A stretch of DNA of 12,860 nucleotides. It comes from TMED161 sp964532515. GTDB lineage: Bacteria; Fidelibacterota; Marinisomatia; SCGC-AAA003-L08; D37C17. Of this stretch, positions 6,442 through 12,860 are shown one piece after another. Position 1 is the stretch's first letter. Every line of letters starts with the position of its first letter. The notes below the pieces were generated by a model. The model had not been told where the DNA came from. It saw only the letters and a list, made by a program, of their open reading frames with translations, and ran no database searches. The translations under genes were made by a program, and so were the position numbers. The stretch lies in the NCBI GenBank assembly GCA_964532515.1, contig CAZHKH010000035.1, forward strand, positions 1-12,860, in the 5' to 3' direction.

Positions 6442-8859
6442 ATGATTTATAAATTATTAATTAATATTATAATTACTTTTACATTATTATTTGGACAAGT
6501 TTCAGTCGACTCGACACCTAAGAGCTTTAGCTTAGAACAAAGCATAGATATTCCAACTCACACACTTCCTTCATTTGATGTTCAAAATTTTATTGATGAA
6601 GATGAAAATGAACGAAATTCATCTGAACAAAAACCCTATAGATTCGCAAATCCTATATCTGTTGATTTTTCCATGAATACTCATGGTGTATGGAGCATTC
6701 ATGATGATGGATCTGCTATTTGGCAATTAAGAATTGAATCCCCTGGAGCTCATTCATTAAATCTAATTTATGATAGATTTAATATTCCTGAAGGTGCAGA
6801 ATTTTTTGTTTATTCTAATAATAAAGAAATGGTTCTAGGTGCATTTACTAATTTTAATCATAAGCCTCATGGTGGTTTTTCGACTGCTCCTGTTGTAGGA
6901 GATGTGATTATACTTGAATATAATGAACCAGCTTCCCCAGAGTTTGCCGGTGAAATTAGTGTTAATATTGTAGCGCACGACTATAGAGATGTTTTCTTTA
7001 ATGAGGATCGAGGTTATGGAGATTCTGGTAGTTGTAATAATAATGTGAATTGCGCAGTTGGAGATAATTGGAGAGATGAAATTAGATCAGTTGCAATGAT
7101 ACTTACCTCTGGAGGTTCTCGATTATGCACAGGATCATTAGTAAATAATACTTCACAGGATTTATCACCCTATTTTCTAACAGCTAATCATTGTCTGGGT
7201 GGAAATAATTCATGGATTTTTATGTTTAATTATGAAAGTGCAACATGTAGTAATCAAAATGGTCCAACAAATATGACTGTTTCTGGTTCATCCTTAATGG
7301 CAAATAGCTCAACATCTGATTTCGCATTATTGCTTTTAAATGAAACACCTCCAGAAAGCTATAATGTCCATTACGCTGGTTGGGATGTTTCTGGATCAAC
7401 TCCAAGCACTCCTGTTGGAATTCATCATCCATCAGGTGATATTAAAAAAATATCATTTGACTATAATAACGCCTCAAATAGTGGGAATTATTGGGATGTA
7501 AATAATTGGGAAGATGGAACAACAGAGCCTGGATCATCAGGTTCACCACTTTTTGATGGTTTTAATCAAAGAATTATTGGACAGCTTTATGGGGGCACGG
7601 CTTCATGCACATCAATTACTTATGATACCTATGGTAAAACATCTACGTCTTGGAATTTGGGTATGAGTAATTATCTTGATCCATTGAGTACTGGGGCAAC
7701 ATACTTAGATGGAATAGATGCTATTGATTTACCAGATCCAGAATTAAGCTATAGTGCTGATGATTTAATATTTGATTTGAGTGATGGAGATACTGAGGTA
7801 TCATTAATTAATATAAGTAACACGGGTGAGGATGAGTCGATGTTGACCTATTCATTAAAAATTAGTGAATTTGAAAACCCTATGGGAGGGCCTGATATTG
7901 CAGAAAATTATTGGAGTGATTCTGATAATGAGTCTAATGTTGGCCCTGATTGGATTGATATCTCTCAGATTGGGACACTCTACAGCTTCCCAACTAATGA
8001 TACATCAGGAGAATCAATCAATATAGGTTTTGATTTCCCATTTTATGGGGAAACATATAATGAATGTGTCATTAATCCTAACGGATGGGTAGGCTTTGGT
8101 GTAGATAATTCTGAATGGGATAATACTTCAATCCCATCAACATCTGCACCACGACCAGCTATTATGGGATTCTGGGATGATTTGAATCCAGCTAATGATA
8201 ACTGTAGTAATTCATGTTCGGGAGATGTTTACTACCATGCAAATGAAGATAGAATGGTAGTGTGGTTTGATAATGTATCGCACTGGCCAAATTATTTTGA
8301 TAATAGTATTTATAGCTTCCAAATCGTTATGTATAAAACAGGTGAAATTAATATTAATTATGGTTCAATGCTTGGAGATGTTACATCTGCAACTGTTGGA
8401 GTTCAAAATGCTGCAGGTAATTCAGGATTGCAAATGGCATATAACAGCGCCTATGTACATGACAATCTTACAACTATTATTACAAAAGCACCTGAATGGG
8501 TAGGATTAAATGAACTATATAATTATGAAGTATCTGGAGAACTTTTAGAGGGTAATGGAGATGGGATTAATATTATTGCTCAAAATAATGGTTTAGCAGA
8601 AGGAGTCTATAATGCATACCTTAATATTAGTTCAAATGCTAGTGAATCTATCGCGTTACTTATTGAACTGATAAGTTCAGGTGGTGGTATGCTAGGTGAT
8701 GTTAATGGAGACTCTATTGTTAATGTTCTTGATATAATTCAAATTGTAAATATTGCAATAGGAAGTCAAGAATTTGATGAATCTGCTGATGTTAATGAAG
8801 ATGGCGTTGTTAATGTTTTAGATGTAGTGCAAGTAGTTAATATAATTCTAGAGGGCTAA
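6442..8859 (+). CDS. Secreted trypsin-fold (S1) protease, lysyl-endopeptidase-like, with C-terminal dockerin-like pair
   Basis: An exported 805-residue multidomain serine protease. Residues 1-20 form a signal peptide ending near LLFGQ. Residues about 60-190 resemble the N-terminal region of lysyl-endopeptidase-type proteins (WQLRIESPGAHSLNLIYDRF, later VAHDYRDVF). The catalytic domain (about 200-430) shows the triad His250 in LTANHCLGG, Asp293 in TSDFALLLL and Ser366 in EPGSSGSPLF. Then come a linker, a beta-sandwich region with IGFDFPFYGETYNECVINPN (about 530-690), an Ig-like segment (GVYNAYLNISSNASES), and two dockerin-like calcium loops (752-805: GDVNGDSIVNVLD and ADVNEDGVVNVLD). Lysine specificity cannot be judged. 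The AroQ-like gene begins two bases after its stop, and another dockerin-tagged protease follows. The likely role is extracellular protein degradation, with the tail used for anchoring or assembly; that is inference. Confidence 0.9.
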   Translation: MIYKLLINIIITFTLLFGQVSVDSTPKSFSLEQSIDIPTHTLPSFDVQNFIDEDENERNSSEQKPYRFANPISVDFSMNTHGVWSIHDDGSAIWQLRIESPGAHSLNLIYDRFNIPEGAEFFVYSNNKEMVLGAFTNFNHKPHGGFSTAPVVGDVIILEYNEPASPEFAGEISVNIVAHDYRDVFFNEDRGYGDSGSCNNNVNCAVGDNWRDEIRSVAMILTSGGSRLCTGSLVNNTSQDLSPYFLTANHCLGGNNSWIFMFNYESATCSNQNGPTNMTVSGSSLMANSSTSDFALLLLNETPPESYNVHYAGWDVSGSTPSTPVGIHHPSGDIKKISFDYNNASNSGNYWDVNNWEDGTTEPGSSGSPLFDGFNQRIIGQLYGGTASCTSITYDTYGKTSTSWNLGMSNYLDPLSTGATYLDGIDAIDLPDPELSYSADDLIFDLSDGDTEVSLINISNTGEDESMLTYSLKISEFENPMGGPDIAENYWSDSDNESNVGPDWIDISQIGTLYSFPTNDTSGESINIGFDFPFYGETYNECVINPNGWVGFGVDNSEWDNTSIPSTSAPRPAIMGFWDDLNPANDNCSNSCSGDVYYHANEDRMVVWFDNVSHWPNYFDNSIYSFQIVMYKTGEININYGSMLGDVTSATVGVQNAAGNSGLQMAYNSAYVHDNLTTIITKAPEWVGLNELYNYEVSGELLEGNGDGINIIAQNNGLAEGVYNAYLNISSNASESIALLIELISSGGGMLGDVNGDSIVNVLDIIQIVNIAIGSQEFDESADVNEDGVVNVLDVVQVVNIILEG
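8698..8850 (+). repeat. Tandem dockerin-like repeat in the S1 protease gene
   Basis: Two 63-base units (8698-8760 and 8788-8850) begin with the same GATGTTAATG and share TTGTTAATGTT at the same offset. They encode the two calcium-loop/helix units DVNGDSIVNVLD and DVNEDGVVNVLD. The DNA similarity points to internal duplication, common in dockerin modules. The remaining positions have diverged, so the duplication is not recent. Confidence 0.75.
8850..8855 (+). promoter_or_regulatory. Shine-Dalgarno supporting an AUU start of the AroQ-like gene
   Basis: AGAGGG within the last codons of the S1 protease gene lies six bases before ATT at 8862. No comparable site precedes the first ATG at 8895 (the bases before it read GGGCCTAAT, within the conserved N-terminal motif). 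This spacing is ideal for starting at 8862. Confidence 0.55.
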
Positions 8860-8861
8860 TA

Positions 8862-9266
8862 ATTAAAAAAATACTAATTATCCATGGGCCTAATATGAAT
8901 TTATTAGGTCACAAAAAAATAGCGGGAAAGAATAACATGACTCTGGATAAATTAAATCGTTTAATTAAGGATAATATAAAAGATAAAAATATCAGTCTTT
9001 CTATTTTCCAAAGTCATAATGAATCAAAAACTGTTTCATTTATTCAAAAAAATAGGAGTAAGGTAGATCATATTATACTTGCTCCTGGTCCTTGGATATA
9101 TAGCGGTTTTGTGCTAAGAGATTTACTAGAGATAATCAAGAAACCATACTCTTTAATACTAGATGAAGCTAAACCAACGATTTTTGATTCTTATATTGAT
9201 GTAAAATCAATTTTTATTAATTCAAATTACATCGATGCATATGTCGAATGCATTCAATCTATATAA
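8862..9266 (+). CDS. AroQ-like (type II 3-dehydroquinate dehydratase fold) protein with degenerate active site
   Basis: A 134-residue cytoplasmic protein with the type II dehydroquinase fold signature. The N-terminus reads KKILIIHGPNMNLLG, matching the family's ILxINGPNLNLLG. Later come SLSIFQSHNES (family FQSNHEG), IILAPGPWIYSG (family IxNPGAxTHTS) and VLRDLLEIIKKPY (family LRDAL..xxxP). The catalytic lid (REPxxYG) is replaced by HKKIAGK, and the substrate-binding Asn is Ala. The EVHLSNxxAREExR segment is gone (LILDEAKPTIFDS), so the lid Arg/Tyr, the Glu/His pair and the distal Arg are missing. It is shorter than active AroQ (about 145). I place the start at ATT 8862 because the conserved motif lies upstream of the first ATG (8895), no ATG/GTG/TTG exists between the stop at 8838-8840 and 8895, and AGAGGG is well spaced. 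It is probably a pseudoenzyme or has a changed function, co-transcribed with both proteases. Confidence 0.72.
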   Translation: MKKILIIHGPNMNLLGHKKIAGKNNMTLDKLNRLIKDNIKDKNISLSIFQSHNESKTVSFIQKNRSKVDHIILAPGPWIYSGFVLRDLLEIIKKPYSLILDEAKPTIFDSYIDVKSIFINSNYIDAYVECIQSI

Positions 9267-9290
9267 GATTATAAAAATCAAAGAATTATA

Positions 9291-11285
9291 ATGATAAAAT
9301 ATTTATTACCAATATTATTTACTGTCCTTACAGCGGCCCACAGAGATTTGATACCTTCAGTTTTGTTGTTTCATTTAGATCAATCTGCTAATGATTTGAA
9401 GATTTTTAATAGTAATCAACAATTGGTTGATAATGATATTTTAAATCAAATTTTATTGAAGAATAATGTATCAAAAATTGAAAAATGGATAGAATTTGCA
9501 TCTAAAGAAGACCAATATAATGGTATTCATTTTTCACGTATTTATAGAATTCATTTTGATAGTGATAAATATAATTTATCAGAAATAAAGCTAGATTTAG
9601 AGTCTTTAGATTGTATTGATTTTGTTGATTTTGAATATATACGTAAGCCATTATATACACCAAATGACCCCAGATACAATAATCAGTGGTATATTGATGA
9701 AATTAACTCAAATGATGCATGGGATATTTGGGATATAGAATCAGATGAGAATCCTGGAAATCGTGATATTATATTATCTTCGGTTGATCTTGGAGTTAAT
9801 TGGCAACATGAGGACCTTGTAAATAATCTGTGGGAGAATTTAGGAGAAGATGCGGATGGAGATGGTCGCACTATTGAATATATAAATGGCCAATGGGTAT
9901 TTGACCCTGGAGATCTCAACGGTATTGATGATGATAATTGGGATAATAATATGTCCACTTTTATTGATGATCTTGTTGGCTGGGATGTTTCTGGTACCTC
10001 ATATGGTGATAACGATCCTGATGTTCCAAATAATGGAGGTTGGGCACATGGAACGCATGTAGCCGGACTACTATCAGCAACAACTAATAATAATGTTGGG
10101 ATTGCATCTACTGCGTTTAATTGTAGTGTGATGTCCGTTAAATGTACTAATGAATCAGAAGATCCAAGCTACATTACTAATGGATATACTGGATTGTTGT
10201 ATGCTGCAAAAGCAGGATATTATTCCCAAGGATTTTCAATTATTAATCTTAGCTGGGGTGGCGGTGGATATAATTTATTTGAACAAGAAATGGTAACAAT
10301 GTGTGCAAATGATTATAATGCATTAATTTTTGCTGCTGCAGGCAATGAAAATATTGAACAAGCTCACTACCCTTCAAGTTATGAAGATGTAATCTCTGTT
10401 ACTGCTTCAGGCCCTAATAACACTTGGAATCACTGGGCTACCTACCATAGCACTGTTGATTTGGCATCACCTGGAGAATCCATTGAAAGTTGTGTCAATA
10501 ATGGGAATGGATATTCCTCTTGGTATGGAACATCAATGGCAAGTCCTGTAGCAGCAAGCGTTGCTGGATTGATGAAGTCGCTTCATCCAGAGTGGATGGT
10601 GGAACAGATTCATACAATGATTGTAGCTACAGCAGACCCTGTAATATACGAAGTTAATACTGAAGAATATATCCAAGGTAAATTAGGCTCTGGAAGAGTA
10701 GATGCATTAAAAGCAATCACTACTGAATTATTTCCAAAAATAGAATTGGTAGATATCGACATGATGATGGATGATGATGATGGAGAAATTAATATTGGTG
10801 ATACCATTGAATTAACTTCTGTATTATTTAATAACCCTGATTGGGGGTTAGCTATAAACCCTGAAATAAACTTATCATGCTCATCAAGTGAAATTAATAT
10901 TATAAATCCAATGATAGAATTAGAAAACATCCCTCCAGGGGAAGCCATGGTTAATTTTGAACCCATAATTGTAGAATTCTCTCAGAGTATAAATCCCAAT
11001 AATTATGAATGTATTTTACATTTCATATCAAATCAAGATTCATATGTCCAATACATTGATTCATTCCCTATTGTATTTGAAGTTAATGATATACCAGTGC
11101 TACTTGGAGACTTAAATCAAGATGAATCTGTTGATATTCTTGATGTAATAATATCTGTAAATATAATTTTAGAAATAACAGAGCCCACTGTATATGAAAG
11201 TATTGCTTCAGATCTTAATAGTGATGGAGAAATTAATATTCAGGATATAATAATAATGATTAATTTGATTCTGGAGATGAATTAA
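9291..11285 (+). CDS. Secreted subtilisin-like (S8) serine protease with C-terminal dockerin-like pair
   Basis: An exported 664-residue subtilase. Residues 1-16 form a signal peptide ending at VLTAA. Residues about 20-120 look like an inhibitory propeptide, followed by PNDPRYNNQWYIDEINSNDAWD, the usual segment before an S8 catalytic domain. The triad is complete: Asp166 in SSVDLGVNWQHEDL, His253 in HGTHVAG and Ser415 in GTSMASP; the oxyanion Asn lies in AAAGNEN. Acidic insertions (DADGDGR, DDDNWDNN) probably bind calcium. A beta-rich domain begins with DDDDGEINIGDTIEL (about 493-610). The end is a dockerin-like pair (GDLNQDESVDILD and SDLNSDGEINIQD). It follows the AroQ-like gene by 24 bases with only a weak AAAGAA ahead of the ATG, so it is probably in the same transcript. 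Its stop lies 8 bases from the convergent permease gene. Confidence 0.93.
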   Translation: MIKYLLPILFTVLTAAHRDLIPSVLLFHLDQSANDLKIFNSNQQLVDNDILNQILLKNNVSKIEKWIEFASKEDQYNGIHFSRIYRIHFDSDKYNLSEIKLDLESLDCIDFVDFEYIRKPLYTPNDPRYNNQWYIDEINSNDAWDIWDIESDENPGNRDIILSSVDLGVNWQHEDLVNNLWENLGEDADGDGRTIEYINGQWVFDPGDLNGIDDDNWDNNMSTFIDDLVGWDVSGTSYGDNDPDVPNNGGWAHGTHVAGLLSATTNNNVGIASTAFNCSVMSVKCTNESEDPSYITNGYTGLLYAAKAGYYSQGFSIINLSWGGGGYNLFEQEMVTMCANDYNALIFAAAGNENIEQAHYPSSYEDVISVTASGPNNTWNHWATYHSTVDLASPGESIESCVNNGNGYSSWYGTSMASPVAASVAGLMKSLHPEWMVEQIHTMIVATADPVIYEVNTEEYIQGKLGSGRVDALKAITTELFPKIELVDIDMMMDDDDGEINIGDTIELTSVLFNNPDWGLAINPEINLSCSSSEINIINPMIELENIPPGEAMVNFEPIIVEFSQSINPNNYECILHFISNQDSYVQYIDSFPIVFEVNDIPVLLGDLNQDESVDILDVIISVNIILEITEPTVYESIASDLNSDGEINIQDIIIMINLILEMN

Positions 11286-11293
11286 ACTATCTA
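11286..11293. other. Eight-base convergent junction without visible terminator
   Basis: The subtilase and permease genes meet here tail to tail. No GC-rich hairpin with a T run is seen here or in the flanking ends of the two genes, so transcripts may overlap or end by a factor-dependent mechanism. Confidence 0.5.
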
Positions 11294-12502
11294 TTAGTCA
11301 CTTACTTCAAAACCAAGTGATTTTATTTTATCTTTAATGTGATTTTCATCTAGATTCGTACTCATCGTTGCTACAGATGACTCTAAATTAATATTGATAT
11401 CCGTAACTCCTATCGTATGCAGCCCATTGGTAATTGTCTCTACACAGTGGTTGCATGTCATGCCAGAAATTTTCATTGTTAAATGATTTGCATTCTTAAT
11501 CTTTGAGTTGGTTCTCATCGAACCTACGAGTGTATTTATTGCAATCATAAGCATAAAAATTGCAGATATAATATTTATTATGGATAAATGAGAATGAATA
11601 TGATTTTCATCTAATATTCGGGGTATAGAAAGATTGAGAGAATCAACAACAACTCCAAAAAATAAACTGATAATAATTAATGAGAAAATTGTAATTATAG
11701 TAGATTTTTTACCTAATATTTTTACCATTGTTGTGATGGATGTTGTATTTGTAGCAGGTCCAACCATTAGAAAGACAAGTGCTGCCCCTAATGTTACGCC
11801 CTTCGACATCATTGCAAGCGCAATGGGTATTGATGCCGTTGCACATACATATAAAGGTAAGCCAATAATAATCATAATAATCATGGATAAAAACCCCTGT
11901 CCAATAAAATTATCAATAATGGTGACAGGCAAATACAAATTAATCATAGCAGCGATTACTATACCTATAATGAGCGGCTTTATAATATCTTTTGGCAATG
12001 TGATAAACGAATAGCTTAACATCCTTTTAATTGGTGATTGATAGATAGGATCACAGCATTCATCATGACAATCGCTAGAATCTATACTATCATATTCCTT
12101 ATCCAGTCCATAAACAATAGATCCACATAGAATTCCGGTAATTAAAGCAATAAATGGCCTAACCAATGCAACCATTGGGCCAAGAAGACCATAGGTTACC
12201 ATCACACTATCTATGCCTGTTTGTGGAGTTGAAAATAAAAACGATGTGACCGCCCCTTTTGATGCGCCATGCTTTTTTAATGATGCAGATACTGGTATAA
12301 CTGAGCAGGAACAAAGGGGAAGTGGCACTCCAAAGATTGATGCTTTAATAATAGAAAGTATCCCCTGATTATTACCTAAATTTTGTTCAATAAATTCTTG
12401 TGAAATAATAATGGATAAAAATCCCGCAAATAAAAATCCAAATAACAAATAAGGGGAAATAATTAGAAGAAGATTCCAAATTTCTAATAATAAACTATAC
12501 AT
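11294..12502 (-). CDS. SO_0444/ArsP-like metal-efflux permease with fused C-terminal HMA domain
   Basis: A 402-residue inner-membrane permease. Two hydrophobic bundles (about 5-135 and 165-330) carry the family hallmarks GVPLPLCSCSVIP (58-70, Cys64/Cys66), STPQTGIDS (91-99), GLPLYVCATASIPIA (214-228) and VGPATNTTS (248-256). Between the bundles is a Cys/His/Asp-rich loop (SSDCHDECCD, 142-151), and near 299-305 is ENHIHSH. Residues about 341-402 form an HMA domain with GMTCNHC (Cys350/Cys353) ending in KIKSLGFEV. The family is associated with export of Cu/Zn or organoarsenicals; the soft-metal loop and HMA domain favour metal efflux, which is inference. The ATG at 12502 overlaps the end of rnhA by 8 bases. 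An exported HMA protein is encoded at 6016-6345. The substrate is uncertain. Confidence 0.85.
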   Translation of the reverse strand: MYSLLLEIWNLLLIISPYLLFGFLFAGFLSIIISQEFIEQNLGNNQGILSIIKASIFGVPLPLCSCSVIPVSASLKKHGASKGAVTSFLFSTPQTGIDSVMVTYGLLGPMVALVRPFIALITGILCGSIVYGLDKEYDSIDSSDCHDECCDPIYQSPIKRMLSYSFITLPKDIIKPLIIGIVIAAMINLYLPVTIIDNFIGQGFLSMIIMIIIGLPLYVCATASIPIALAMMSKGVTLGAALVFLMVGPATNTTSITTMVKILGKKSTIITIFSLIIISLFFGVVVDSLNLSIPRILDENHIHSHLSIINIISAIFMLMIAINTLVGSMRTNSKIKNANHLTMKISGMTCNHCVETITNGLHTIGVTDININLESSVATMSTNLDENHIKDKIKSLGFEVSD

Positions 12503-12860
12503 TTTCTTCTATTGCCTCATTTGCAAGTCGGTCAGCATGCTCATTGCCTGGGTGCCCGGAGTGACCTTTAACCCACTTCCATTCAATAATATGTTTTGTA
12601 GATAGAGAATCAAGCTTTTTCCATAGTTCTTGATTTTTTACTGCCTTTTTATTGGCTGTTTTCCATCCATTTAATTTCCAAACTTTAATCCATTCTGTAA
12701 TTCCATCTTTTACGTAATTTGAATCGGTGGTCAGTACAACATGGCACTGTTCTTTTAATGATTCTAAAGCTTTTATCACAGCCGTTAATTCCATAATATT
12801 ATTTGTTGTATCTTCAGCCTTGCCATTGATTTCTTTTATATTGTCTTTATAAATTAATAT
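12495..12860 (-). CDS. rnhA: Ribonuclease HI, N-terminus beyond the right edge
   Basis: RNase HI cuts the RNA strand of RNA-DNA hybrids (R-loops, primers). The frame stays open to the right edge. The first visible part, ILIYKDNIKE...AEDTTNNIMEL, aligns with the strand-turn-strand before the E. coli TTNNRMEL motif, so the Met in NIMEL is internal and the gene is cut by the window, not naturally short. Three of four catalytic acids are seen, in E. coli numbering Glu48 (MEL), Asp70 (TTDSNYV) and Asp134 (EHADRLA); Asp10 lies outside. The flexible-loop histidine is present in KGHSGHPGNE. The basic handle region (WKLNGWKTANKKAVKNQELW) is also kept, so this is the bacterial type I form. The gene ends shortly after the last helix, without an extra domain, and overlaps the metal permease gene by 8 bases. 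Confidence 0.96.
   Translation of the reverse strand: MLIYKDNIKEINGKAEDTTNNIMELTAVIKALESLKEQCHVVLTTDSNYVKDGITEWIKVWKLNGWKTANKKAVKNQELWKKLDSLSTKHIIEWKWVKGHSGHPGNEHADRLANEAIEENV

Noticed and set aside
8895..9266. First ATG of the AroQ-like gene as its start
   Set aside because: It would cut off the conserved ILIIHGPN segment, and it has no ribosome binding site in front; ATT at 8862 fits better.
9683..9958. Minus-strand open frame of 91 codons over the subtilase catalytic region
   Set aside because: Ser/Pro-rich composition is what antisense reading of Asp/Gly-rich codons gives; no ribosome binding site or homology seen.
10761..10783. ATG/GAT triplet run as a possible phase-variation tract
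   Set aside because: The unit is three bases, so slippage would not shift the frame, and the run encodes an acidic calcium-site-like stretch in the protein.
10610..10966. Minus-strand open frame of 118 codons inside the subtilase gene
   Set aside because: It is antisense to a clearly coding, conserved region and shows no family motif.
11634..12014. Plus-strand open frame of 126 codons opposite the permease
   Set aside because: It mirrors the membrane segments of the permease on the other strand, has low-complexity Ile-rich composition and no recognisable domain.
12495..12794. RNase HI as a naturally short 99-residue protein starting at the internal Met
   Set aside because: The frame stays open to the window edge and the extra residues align with the upstream strands of RNase HI, so it is a gene cut by the window.

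Overview
The window is a strongly AT-rich (about 30% GC by eye), densely packed bacterial segment. There is no gene-free stretch longer than about 100 bases, and I see no tRNA, rRNA, insertion sequence or CRISPR array. It suggests a diderm of the FCB / Marinimicrobia (SAR406) type. The evidence is an LptD-type LPS-assembly protein, large secreted proteases ending in dockerin-like calcium-binding pairs (pattern GDxNxD...VNIIL), low GC, and weak or absent Shine-Dalgarno sequences at several genes. The phylum assignment is inference from these features, not proof.

Left block (minus strand, read from about 5967 down to 1): lptD, a PTS EIIA (PtsN-like) gene, hisS and thiI. ThiI is cut by the left edge. 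The last three are coupled by one-base overlaps (TAATG and TGATG), so this looks like a single operon that mixes outer-membrane biogenesis, a phospho-signalling protein and two tRNA-related enzymes. The thiI gene fills positions 1-752.

Central block (plus strand, 6016 to 11285): a small exported or lipoprotein-type HMA metal-binding protein with a UUG start; a secreted trypsin-fold (S1, lysyl-endopeptidase-like) protease; a short AroQ-like (type II dehydroquinase fold) protein; and a secreted subtilisin-like (S8) protease. The two proteases have unrelated catalytic folds but the same kind of C-terminal dockerin-like pair. Both keep their catalytic triads. The AroQ-like gene begins two bases after the first protease ends. 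Its conserved N-terminus can only be included if translation starts at a non-canonical AUU codon, and it has lost nearly all residues known to be needed for dehydroquinase activity.

Right block (minus strand, from the right edge down to 11294): rnhA (RNase HI, N-terminus beyond the right edge) overlaps by 8 bases a metal-efflux-type permease of the SO_0444/ArsP-like family with a fused C-terminal HMA domain. This block converges on the subtilase gene with only 8 bases between the two stop codons.

The most unusual parts are the degenerate AroQ-like protein with its probable AUU start between two dockerin-tagged proteases, the serine substitution in the ThiI PP-loop, and two separate HMA modules (one exported, one fused to the permease) in one neighbourhood.
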